Of a DNA stretch of 64,000 nt, positions 1-7,727 are shown piece by piece (the first letter of the stretch is position 1; every line of letters starts with the position of its first letter). The position numbers and the translations under genes are program-made. The stretch is from positions 1,364,001-1,428,000 of the forward strand of contig NZ_CP150235.1 of assembly GCF_037974355.1 (NCBI RefSeq). The letters are read 5' to 3'. The notes beneath the pieces are model-generated. The model made no database searches. It was not told the DNA's origin and saw only the letters and a list, made by a program, of their open reading frames with translations. Source of the DNA: Paenibacillus sp. FSL R5-0517 (GTDB taxonomy: Bacteria > Bacillota > Bacilli > Paenibacillales > Paenibacillaceae).

Positions 1-1
1 A

Positions 2-889
2 CTCTGCGTTTCTTTGACAGCAGGAGGTGCATCCGTATTTGCTTTCTCAGATGTGAAAGATGAGGGTCAGAAGTCGATTGTGGATTCATTGAAAACAAAA
101 GGTGTGATTAACGGAGTAACAGCGGATCTGTTCCGTCCAGATCTTGCATTGTCCGAGCCACAGGGTGTTCAACTGATTGTGAATGCATTTGGTCTGAAAA
201 ATGCATACGCGGCGTCTGCCGCTCAGAATAAAATTAGTCCGGACACATGGTATGCCGATGCGGTACAGGCCGCTACCCAAAATGGATTGTCTATTCCGGT
301 AGAAGTAAACCCGCAGGGCAAAATGACACGCGAGCAATTTGTTATTTTGCTTCATGAAGGTATTAACACAACCGGGAATTATCCAGTCATCATGAAGTAT
401 AATCTTGTTAAGGACGAAAATAAAATCGGTAAGGACGCCATATCTGCGGTCCAGAACTTGCTGAACATGAACATCATTGAACTGGATAAGGACGGTAATT
501 TCCGTCCAGATCAGTCGCTTACCCGTATGGAGGCTGCAAGCATGATCTTCAATGCACTCGAATTCGTGGATAAACACGGCAATGGCGGCTCAGCAGAGCC
601 GGCTCCAACCAATCCAGGTGAAGGCCAACAAGCGATCGTACCTGAAGTGACTACAACGAAGGTTGATGACAAAACAACCAAAGTTAAACTCAGTGCTGAA
701 ATGCCACACCCTGGTTATGGATTGAAGATTGATGATGTGAAACTGGAGAAGGATGGACGCGCGATCGTGCTCTATTCCATTATTCAACCTGACCCGGACA
801 TGATGTATCCGATGGTTATCACGAATGTGACTGCAGAAACGGATATCCCAACAGGATATACGGCAGAAGCTCAACCTTCAGGCAAGTAA
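2..889 (+). CDS. S-layer homology (SLH) protein with PrcB-like C-terminus, 5' end outside window
   Basis: The reading frame is open from base 2 to a TAA at 887-889, so the true start lies upstream of the window. The first visible residues look like the end of a signal peptide running into a mature part that begins SDVKDEG. Three SLH-type segments follow (roughly visible residues 15-65, 75-125 and 135-185), with the typical pattern of a predicted helix, then FRPD and a second helix (LFRPDLALS and NFRPDQSLTRMEA). SLH domains bind pyruvylated secondary cell-wall polymers, so the protein should sit on the cell surface. A Pro/Gly linker leads to about 75 residues resembling the C-terminal domain of PrcB-type protease-complex proteins (PHPGYGLKIDDV, then a VLYSIIQPDPD strand and a conserved Thr-rich end). 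The SLH call is firm and the PrcB call is from memory of the motif. A strong terminator follows 50 bases later. Confidence 0.8.
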   Translation, partial: LCVSLTAGGASVFAFSDVKDEGQKSIVDSLKTKGVINGVTADLFRPDLALSEPQGVQLIVNAFGLKNAYAASAAQNKISPDTWYADAVQAATQNGLSIPVEVNPQGKMTREQFVILLHEGINTTGNYPVIMKYNLVKDENKIGKDAISAVQNLLNMNIIELDKDGNFRPDQSLTRMEAASMIFNALEFVDKHGNGGSAEPAPTNPGEGQQAIVPEVTTTKVDDKTTKVKLSAEMPHPGYGLKIDDVKLEKDGRAIVLYSIIQPDPDMMYPMVITNVTAETDIPTGYTAEAQPSGK

Positions 890-940
890 ATTCACTGCAA
901 ACCCTATAAACTATCCTGGATAAACGAATTGTATCCTGGA

Positions 941-977
941 AACCACTCTCCATACGTATATGGAGAGTGGTTTTTTT
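941..977 (+). terminator. Rho-independent terminator of the SLH gene
   Basis: A perfect 14-bp stem (941-954 with 959-972), a 4-base CGTA loop and a run of seven T. It lies 50 bases after the SLH stop codon. Confidence 0.9.
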
Positions 978-1668
978 ATTTGACTGAAAACGTAAAAAAG
1001 TTCTTATATGTTCACTTATATTACATTTAAAGAAAAATAATATTACATTTAAATCAATTGAATGGATAACTGCTTGGGTTATAAGGCCAATTCATGTTAT
1101 GAAATCGGTGATTTTTAAATAGTATTTTCCCAAATATCTATGGGTCTAAGCGTGCAAACCTTGTGCAAAATCTACACATATGACTTCGAAAACTCAATGT
1201 TTATAAGCGTTTTTATATCCTGCACGCAAAGATAAAAACAACATATATACGAAAGAGACAGGAGAAATATAGAATAAAAGCAAGCAATGACGGGCTTGTA
1301 AAATGCGATAGATGTATGATAGGTAATATTACATAATTTCGCATCGGTAACATCTGTAAACCTCCACATTCTGCATGATGCTTGTAAACATGAACACGGT
1401 ATCTGATCGTATATGTGGGTTTTGACTTTAATGCCTGTTTTCTAACCTCATTTAAGATCTGACATCTTTCCAGGTTCATGTGACGGAATCCTAAATGACA
1501 CTTAAGGAGGGAAACCGGTCAAATTCTACATGTTTTACTTCCCCAAAATGACAATGACAAGCTGCCAACATAAGTGTAAACCCCTGTTGTAACAGTATAT
1601 TCGGTGATTTTATATGGAAAGGTTGAAATGGCATATTTACGGATGGGGAAATGAACCATAAACTCGGT
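978..1668. other. Long AT-rich intergenic region before the glycan operon
   Basis: About 690 bases without a convincing gene. The only ORFs are minus-strand ones of 65 and 88 codons that overlap each other and lack ribosome sites. A perfect 14-base direct repeat, ATATTACATTTAAA, occurs at 1018-1031 and 1040-1053, spaced 22 bases (two helical turns) apart, as expected for a regulator-binding pair. A good Shine-Dalgarno-like AAGGAGGG at about 1504 has no start codon at a usable distance. The promoter of the operon starting at 1703 must lie here, but no single -35/-10 pair stands out. Confidence 0.5.
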
Positions 1669-1683
1669 ATGTAAGCGTTACCA
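1669..1683 (+). promoter_or_regulatory. cre site (CcpA catabolite-repression box)
   Basis: ATGTAAGCGTTACCA matches the cre consensus WTGNAANCGNWNNCW at every defined position. It ends just before the AAAGGAGGA ribosome site of the first permease gene. A CcpA box downstream of a promoter normally acts as a roadblock, so the whole operon (1703-11413) is probably repressed by preferred sugars. Confidence 0.65.
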
Positions 1684-1702
1684 AAAAAGGAGGAAACAAC
1701 TG

Positions 1703-2674
1703 ATGCAACCAGATGGGAAGTCCACCTTGTCGCAAAACCTATCGGTATACACCAATCCGAGCAGTAAGAAAAATAAATTAGGGAGAAGGATGATTCGAAA
1801 CTGGGAGTTGTATCTGTTTATCGCGCCAGCCTTTCTATACTTTCTGATATTCCATTATGGTCCGATGTACGGCATACAAATTGCATTCAAAAATTTTATT
1901 CCAACGCTTGGTGTCACGGGAAGCCCATGGGTCGGATTCGATCATTTCATCCGTTTCTTCAATTCTTATTATTTCTGGGATTTGCTATGGAATACACTTA
2001 GCATCAGCTTATATGAGTTGGCTATAGGTTTTCCACTGCCGATCATTCTGGCGTTAGCGTTCAATGAAGTGAAGGATTCCTTCTTCAAGCGTACTGTGCA
2101 GACCGTCACGTATGCACCGCATTTTATTTCGGTCGTTGTGATGTCGGGCATGATCATTACCTTTTTGTCTCCCTCATCAGGCATGATTGTCAATTTGGTG
2201 GAAGCCCTTGGATTTCAGGCACCTCAATTCCTGACGGACCCTGCGTGGTTTAAAACAGTGTACGTACTGTCCGGAGTCTGGCAAAGCGCAGGCTGGGGCA
2301 CGATCATATACCTCGCTGCCCTATCTGGCGTAGACCCGCAACTGCATGAAGCGGCTGTGGTGGATGGTGCGAGCCGGTTTAAACGGATTTTACATATTAA
2401 CATACCAGCCATCATTCCTACGATCACCATCTTGTTAATTCTAAATATGGGCAGTATTTTGGGCGTCGGATTCGAGAAAATCCTGCTGCTGCAAAATCCG
2501 CTGAACATGGGCTCGTCCGATGTCATCTCCACCTTCGTCTATCGGTCGGGTCTGGTGGATGCACAGTACAGTTTCTCCACGGCGGTGGGATTGTTCAACT
2601 CCGTAGTTAATGCGATTCTGCTCATTACCGTGAATCAGATCGCACGTCGTACCAGTGAAAACAGCCTGTGGTAA
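1703..2674 (+). CDS. LplB-type ABC sugar permease
   Basis: Inner-membrane subunit of a carbohydrate ABC importer of the LplB/YtcP class common in Paenibacillus. The 323-residue product has six predicted membrane segments. The first follows RMIRNWELYLFIAPAF at about residue 32, and the typical N-terminal FHYGPMYGIQIAFKNF signature comes next. The EAA loop that docks the ATPase is at about residues 213-235 (SGVDPQLHEAAVVDGASRF). The start is ATG 1703, eight bases after AAAGGAGGA. It is the first gene of an operon and the next permease begins 15 bases after its stop. No ATPase gene is present, as usual for this class, which shares an MsmX-like ATPase encoded elsewhere. Substrate is not readable from the permease. 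The neighbouring GH29 and GH18 genes suggest a fucosylated oligosaccharide. Confidence 0.9.
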   Translation: MQPDGKSTLSQNLSVYTNPSSKKNKLGRRMIRNWELYLFIAPAFLYFLIFHYGPMYGIQIAFKNFIPTLGVTGSPWVGFDHFIRFFNSYYFWDLLWNTLSISLYELAIGFPLPIILALAFNEVKDSFFKRTVQTVTYAPHFISVVVMSGMIITFLSPSSGMIVNLVEALGFQAPQFLTDPAWFKTVYVLSGVWQSAGWGTIIYLAALSGVDPQLHEAAVVDGASRFKRILHINIPAIIPTITILLILNMGSILGVGFEKILLLQNPLNMGSSDVISTFVYRSGLVDAQYSFSTAVGLFNSVVNAILLITVNQIARRTSENSLW

Positions 2675-2689
2675 AAGGAGGGAATACAC

Positions 2690-3598
2690 ATGTCATCCGC
2701 AGTGAAAGAAAGCAGAAGCGATAAGGTGTTCTTAGTGTGCAATTACATCTATCTGACAGTGGCGCTCGTGATTGTGTTGTATCCGCTGCTATACATTATC
2801 AGTGCCTCAATTAGTGATCCCAAATACGTAAGCTCCGGGGAGATGTGGTTACTTCCGAAAGGAATTACATTTGAGGGCTATGCCCGAGTGTTTGAGAACA
2901 CGAACATCTGGATCGGGTACAAAAATACAATCATCTACACTGTCGTAGGTACCATCGTCAACCTGATTGTCACGTTACCAGCAGCCTATGCGCTCAGCCG
3001 CTCGGATTTTGTGGGGCGCGGATTCTTCATGGCGATGTTTATGGTAACGATGTTCTTCGGCGGAGGGCTTGTCCCAAGTTACCTGCTGGTCAAGGATCTT
3101 GGTATGGTGAACAGCATGTGGGCACTTATTCTGCCTGGAGCTGCATCCATCTGGAATATTATCGTATGTCGTACGTTCTTCCAATCGACGATTCCCAAGG
3201 AGCTGCAGGAAGCGGCGCATATTGATGGGTGTACCAACACCCGGTTGTTCATCAAGATTGTGCTTCCGCTCTCCATGCCAATCATTGCAGTGATGGCACT
3301 CTTTTATGGAGTCGGACACTGGAACAGCTATTTCAGCGCCATGATCTATCTAAATGATTCTTCCAAGTATCCGTTGCAGCTCTTTCTGCGGCAGATTCTC
3401 GTGCTTCAGGAAATGGCAGCTCAAGGGGGAGGAGCCATTGATACCTCTTCAGCAACGGCGATGAATACCAAAGCGGAGATTGCTGCACTGGTTAAATATG
3501 CTGTCATTATTGTTGCGACCCTTCCTGTCATTGCAGTGTATCCATTCCTTCAGCGTTACTTTGTCCAGGGTGTTATGATCGGTTCCGTTAAGGGCTGA
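2690..3598 (+). CDS. YtcP/AraQ-type ABC sugar permease
   Basis: Second membrane subunit of the importer, 302 residues with six predicted membrane segments. The EAA motif lies at about residues 165-185 (IPKELQEAAHIDGCTN), followed by the family's PLSMPIIAVMALFYGVGHWN segment. The C-terminus VMIGSVKG is typical of this subfamily. The start ATG 2690 has AAAGGAGG eight bases upstream. It should pair with the product of 1703-2674 to form the transmembrane channel and is co-transcribed with it. Confidence 0.9.
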   Translation: MSSAVKESRSDKVFLVCNYIYLTVALVIVLYPLLYIISASISDPKYVSSGEMWLLPKGITFEGYARVFENTNIWIGYKNTIIYTVVGTIVNLIVTLPAAYALSRSDFVGRGFFMAMFMVTMFFGGGLVPSYLLVKDLGMVNSMWALILPGAASIWNIIVCRTFFQSTIPKELQEAAHIDGCTNTRLFIKIVLPLSMPIIAVMALFYGVGHWNSYFSAMIYLNDSSKYPLQLFLRQILVLQEMAAQGGGAIDTSSATAMNTKAEIAALVKYAVIIVATLPVIAVYPFLQRYFVQGVMIGSVKG

Positions 3599-3639
3599 TC
3601 TTAATCCATATACCACATTAAACAAGGGGAGTTGTTGTC

Positions 3640-5235
3640 ATGAAAAAGCTTCGCAAGGCTTCATCCATTACACTCTGTCTCACCTTATTCGCAACATTGC
3701 TTGCAGCCTGTGGTTCAACCAATGAAGAAGGAAGTGCGACCTCCACAATTGAGGGGGTCAAAAAAGAAGGTTTCCCCATTGTAGACAAAACACTAACGCT
3801 GAAGGTCATGTCCCAGGATGCGGGTGTAGCCGACTGGAGCACAATGCCTGTGCTGCAAGAGATGGAGAAATTGTCGGGCATCAAGCTGGAATACCAGCTA
3901 TCACCGATCGACAGCTTTGAAACGAAAAAAAATCTGGTATTTGCCAGCGGGGACTTGCCGGATATGTTCTATGCTGCGGACCTCAAGCCAGCCGAGCAGG
4001 TGACATATGGCAGCCAAGGCATCCTGATCCCGTTGGAGAAATACATTGACGAAGGTTACGCCCCGAATATCAAAAAGATTCTCGATGAGAACCCGGATGT
4101 CCGCAAATCATTTACAACACCTGATGGACATATGTATGCACTCCCATTCATTGATAAAGCCGCTGTGTGGTATAGAGGCCCAATGTGGTACAACGGGGAG
4201 TTCCTAAAGGCACTTAACGTAGAAGAGCCTAAGACCACGGAAGAATTGTATACGTATCTCAAGCGTGTCAAAGAAGAAGACCCGAATGGCAATGGCCAGC
4301 AAGATGAGATTCCGCTAACTTCTGTAAAACTGGATGATCTTCGCATGTTTTTCTTCGGCTTCTGGGGGATGTACAACGAAGGTATCTATTCCGATAAGGA
4401 CGGAAAAGTTCACTACCCTTATCAAGAAGAAGGCTATAAAGGGTATCTGACATTCATGAATCGCTTGTGGAAAGAAGATTTGCTGGATCATGAGACCTTC
4501 TCTCAAACAGGCGATCAGAAAAAAGCAAAAGGTGTAAGCAACAAACTTGCACTGTTCAACGATTACCATCCATACTTCACGCTCGGTGGTGAGCCAAGCA
4601 CGGATCATCCGCTGATGACACCCGTGAAGAGCGAAGTGGCAGACTCTCCGGTATACGGCAAACACCCAGGTATGTCGGCTCGCGGTACCTTTGCGATTAC
4701 GAGCAGCAACCCGTCACCCGAGGCGACGATGAGATGGATTGATTACTTGTACAGCTATGAAGGTGCGACTCTGTTCAATCAAGGTCCGGAAGGTGTGTTA
4801 TGGCAATTCAAAGACAAGGAAAATCACGTAAAAGAGTGGCTCCCCGTTCCTGGGGGTGGAGATCGTGAAGAATATCGGGGTAAGATCACGCCGAACTTTG
4901 GTATCTTGACACCGGGCATTAATGATCCCGAAGTAGCGAAGGGTCTTCGCACCGAATTTGATGAGTGGATTGACCAGCAGAATCAAGAGAAGTTGGTACC
5001 TATTGGTAAAGCACCATTTCCTAACGTTTATCTGACAAATGAAGAGCAAAGCGAAGCCACCGCTCTATTGTCTGACCTGGATACGTACGTCAAGCAGATG
5101 GAAGCAAAGTTTGTGACGGGTCAGGAACCCCTTGAGAACTGGGATAAGTACATTGCACAGATGAAGAAAATGGGCAGTGACCGTATCATCGAACTGTATC
5201 AGGGAGCATACGACCGCTGGAATTCCGGGCAATAA
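3640..5235 (+). CDS. Extracellular sugar-binding lipoprotein (LplA-like)
   Basis: Solute receptor of the importer, 531 residues. The N-terminus has Lys residues, a hydrophobic stretch and a lipobox ending LLAAC at Cys23, so the protein is lipid-anchored outside the membrane. The body shows features of large family-1 binding proteins (LplA/YtcQ): DLPDMFYA at about residue 105, an EF-hand-like DPNGNGQQDEIP calcium loop at about 213-224, and AITSSNPSPEATMRWIDYLY at about 352. The length suits LplA-type receptors (500-560 residues). RBS GGGGAG lies before ATG 3640. It is co-directional with the permeases, 41 bases after them. No separate promoter is evident. Confidence 0.9.
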   Translation: MKKLRKASSITLCLTLFATLLAACGSTNEEGSATSTIEGVKKEGFPIVDKTLTLKVMSQDAGVADWSTMPVLQEMEKLSGIKLEYQLSPIDSFETKKNLVFASGDLPDMFYAADLKPAEQVTYGSQGILIPLEKYIDEGYAPNIKKILDENPDVRKSFTTPDGHMYALPFIDKAAVWYRGPMWYNGEFLKALNVEEPKTTEELYTYLKRVKEEDPNGNGQQDEIPLTSVKLDDLRMFFFGFWGMYNEGIYSDKDGKVHYPYQEEGYKGYLTFMNRLWKEDLLDHETFSQTGDQKKAKGVSNKLALFNDYHPYFTLGGEPSTDHPLMTPVKSEVADSPVYGKHPGMSARGTFAITSSNPSPEATMRWIDYLYSYEGATLFNQGPEGVLWQFKDKENHVKEWLPVPGGGDREEYRGKITPNFGILTPGINDPEVAKGLRTEFDEWIDQQNQEKLVPIGKAPFPNVYLTNEEQSEATALLSDLDTYVKQMEAKFVTGQEPLENWDKYIAQMKKMGSDRIIELYQGAYDRWNSGQ

Positions 5236-5347
5236 AAAAAGTCTGTCGATCCAACATATTTCCCAGGGAGGAAGAAAGATAACCGCAAGCTTCAGTGATT
5301 TTCATATTTTTCGTATATCACAATGCTCGGGGGAGGTGTGAACAGAT

Positions 5348-6634
5348 ATGCAAAAATGGTTTGAAGAAGCCAAGCTGGGGATATTCATCCACTACGGCAT
5401 CTATGCGGTAGACGGGGTTGCGGAGTCTTGGTCCTTCTATAACGGCAGGATGTCCTACGATGAATATATGAAGCAACTGAATGGGTTTACGGCTTCGGCA
5501 TTCAACGCAGAGAAGTGGGCGGACCTGATTGAGAAGTCTGGAGCCCGGTATGCGGTACTGACAACGAAGCATCATGATGGCGTTGCATTATGGGATACGC
5601 AATATAGTGACCTGAATGTCGTCAAACAGACACCGGCGAATAGGGACATCGTGAAGGAGTATGCGGAAGCGATCCGTGAGAAAGGGATTCATCTGGGGAT
5701 GTATTACTCGCTCATTGATTGGTCACACCCGGATTATCCTAGCGTGTATGAAGGGGAAAAGGTGCCGGACGATCTCAGCGATGTCAACCCATATTCAAGT
5801 CCGGTGGACGGCGTTCAGGATCAGGAAAAGTGGCAGAAGTTCCTGCAATTCAATAACCATCAACTAGGGGAGATATTAACGAATTACGGAAAGGTGGATC
5901 TGCTATGGTTTGATGGGGATTGGGAACGGAGTGCACAGCAGTGGAATCTGCCGGAGTTCAAGCATTACCTGCACTCCTTCAACCCGGATATCATCATCAA
6001 CTCCCGCCTTCAAGGGTATGGGGATTACAAAACGCCTGAGCAGGGCATTCCGATTACAAGACCGGAGGGACCTTGGGAGTTCTGCACCACGATCAACACA
6101 TCCTGGGGATATATACCAACTGATTATAAATATAAATCCCTGAATCAGATCATTCGGATGTTCTGTGATTGCATTTCGATGGGCGGTAATATGTTGCTGG
6201 ATATTGGTCCGCGTGAAGATGGCACCATCGATCAGAGGCAGGAAGATATTCTGCTTGGGCTGGGAGCTTGGATCCGAACCCATGAGGAGGCTGTCTTCGG
6301 AACGGGTGAAGGCATTATGTCCCGCTATTATCTGGGAGGCAGCACGGTATCCGAGGATCGAAAGACGTTGTATCTGTTTGTGTATGATGATCCAAAAGAG
6401 AATGTGTGCATCAAAGGTCTCTGCAATCCGATCCAAAAGATTACCGTATTGCATTCAGGCAAAGAGCTTCATCATGAGATCCATGGGGGCGTGCCTTGGT
6501 TCAATATCCCGGGAACAACGTGGATTAAGATGACCCCGGAGGATACACATGAACAGGTGACCGTTCTTAAGCTTGAATTCGATGAGGAGCTGGAAATGTA
6601 CGGCGGCGCTGGAGCCGTTGTCACCCATAACTAA
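5348..6634 (+). CDS. GH29 alpha-L-fucosidase, cytoplasmic
   Basis: Retaining glycosidase predicted to release alpha-linked L-fucose. The 428-residue protein shows the GH29 barrel signatures in order: WFEEAKLGIFIHYGIYAV at residues 4-21, YAVLTTKHHDGVALWDT at about 68-84 (the family's substrate-pocket HH), LGMYYSLIDW at about 115, and VDLLWFDGDW with the predicted catalytic nucleophile Asp189. A C-terminal beta domain follows. No signal peptide is present, so it should act on imported oligosaccharide. The start has GGGAGGTG upstream. It follows the binding-protein gene by 112 bases with no terminator between them. The general acid/base is not conserved enough in GH29 to assign by eye. Substrate (fucosyl-GlcNAc or other) is inferred from the GH18 gene in the same operon. 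Confidence 0.87.
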   Translation: MQKWFEEAKLGIFIHYGIYAVDGVAESWSFYNGRMSYDEYMKQLNGFTASAFNAEKWADLIEKSGARYAVLTTKHHDGVALWDTQYSDLNVVKQTPANRDIVKEYAEAIREKGIHLGMYYSLIDWSHPDYPSVYEGEKVPDDLSDVNPYSSPVDGVQDQEKWQKFLQFNNHQLGEILTNYGKVDLLWFDGDWERSAQQWNLPEFKHYLHSFNPDIIINSRLQGYGDYKTPEQGIPITRPEGPWEFCTTINTSWGYIPTDYKYKSLNQIIRMFCDCISMGGNMLLDIGPREDGTIDQRQEDILLGLGAWIRTHEEAVFGTGEGIMSRYYLGGSTVSEDRKTLYLFVYDDPKENVCIKGLCNPIQKITVLHSGKELHHEIHGGVPWFNIPGTTWIKMTPEDTHEQVTVLKLEFDEELEMYGGAGAVVTHN

Positions 6635-6697
6635 CCATTACGGGGAGGGCGTGTGCCGATAGATGCATGCCCTCCCTTACGAATTGGAGAGAGTGAC

Positions 6698-7720
6698 ATG
6701 AACAGAAGTGGAGTGCCAGAGCCCAGGATTGAGTATGCTCCCAAACATTATATATGCAAGCGTGCGCAAGAACCGTTGGTGTTAGACGGCCGTGTGGATA
6801 AGGCATTTTGGGAGGCGGCCCCTTGGACGGATGATTTCGTTGATATCGAAGGTGATCTTCGTCCAAAGCCAGAGAAACAGACTCGGGTAAAGATGCTGTG
6901 GGATGACGACTATTTCTACTTTGCTGCCGAGCTGATGGAAGATCAGATATGGGCTACCTTGACTGAGCGTGATTCCGTTATTTTCTATGATAATGACTTC
7001 GAGATTTTTATCGATCCTGACGGGGATTCCCATCAATATTATGAGTTCGAGATCAATGCGCTCAATACGGTATGGGATCTGTTATTGGTGAAGCCTTATC
7101 GGGATGGTGGGCCACCGGTTAACGGTTGGGATATCAGCGGTCTCAAGACGGCCGTATATATCGATGGAGAACTGAACAATCCTGGGGCGGATAACCGGAA
7201 ATGGAGTGTGGAAGTCGCGATTCCCTGGACCAGTCTAAAGGAATGTGCCGAAGGAAACCGTCCACCTGCACCAGGTGAATTCTGGCGTGTCAACTTCTCA
7301 CGTGTGGAGTGGCAGACCGAGGTACAGGGCGGTGAGTACCGTAAGGTGCTGAATCCGGAGACCGGAAAACCTTATTCGGAGGACAACTGGGTGTGGTCAC
7401 CTATGGGCATTATTAACATGCACTACCCGGAGTTATGGGGGTATGTTGTATTCTCGGATGACGGAACGGATGAGTCGTTTGCGTTGCCGGAAGATGAACG
7501 AATCAAATGGGAGCTTCGCAAGCTCTATTACCGTGAACGCAATTATTATGAAACCCATGGCGAATTTACCCAAGATATGAAGTTGCTTATGGGTGAGGAT
7601 TCGTGGAGTTGTGAGCCTGTAATCGAAACGACGCGCAGCCTGTTTCAGATTGCTGCGCCTTCTTCGGACGGCACGGCCTTAATCTGTATTCGGGAAGACG
7701 GAAAGCTGTGGAAGGAGTGA
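6698..7720 (+). CDS. CBM9/DOMON-like carbohydrate-binding protein
   Basis: A 340-residue protein whose N-terminal half (about residues 15-225) resembles the CBM9-like/DOMON sandwich: LDGRVDKAFWEAAPWTDDF, VKMLWDDDYFYFAAELME, FYDNDFEIFIDPDGDS, and W-rich strands such as FWRVNFSRVEW. The last third is rich in charged residues and ends in a predicted helix. In other proteins this domain binds the reducing ends of sugars. Here it is free-standing with no signal peptide and no catalytic domain I recognise. The ATG at 6698 is preferred over an in-frame GTG at 6653 because TTGGAGAGA lies just upstream. The gene sits between GH29 and the transglutaminase-like gene in one operon, so it probably helps process the same substrate. 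Confidence 0.72.
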   Translation: MNRSGVPEPRIEYAPKHYICKRAQEPLVLDGRVDKAFWEAAPWTDDFVDIEGDLRPKPEKQTRVKMLWDDDYFYFAAELMEDQIWATLTERDSVIFYDNDFEIFIDPDGDSHQYYEFEINALNTVWDLLLVKPYRDGGPPVNGWDISGLKTAVYIDGELNNPGADNRKWSVEVAIPWTSLKECAEGNRPPAPGEFWRVNFSRVEWQTEVQGGEYRKVLNPETGKPYSEDNWVWSPMGIINMHYPELWGYVVFSDDGTDESFALPEDERIKWELRKLYYRERNYYETHGEFTQDMKLLMGEDSWSCEPVIETTRSLFQIAAPSSDGTALICIREDGKLWKE

Positions 7721-7727
7721 GGACATA

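Noticed and set aside
1172-1479. Two overlapping minus-strand ORFs in the first intergenic region
   Set aside because: No ribosome sites, Cys/Tyr/Phe-rich, mutually overlapping.
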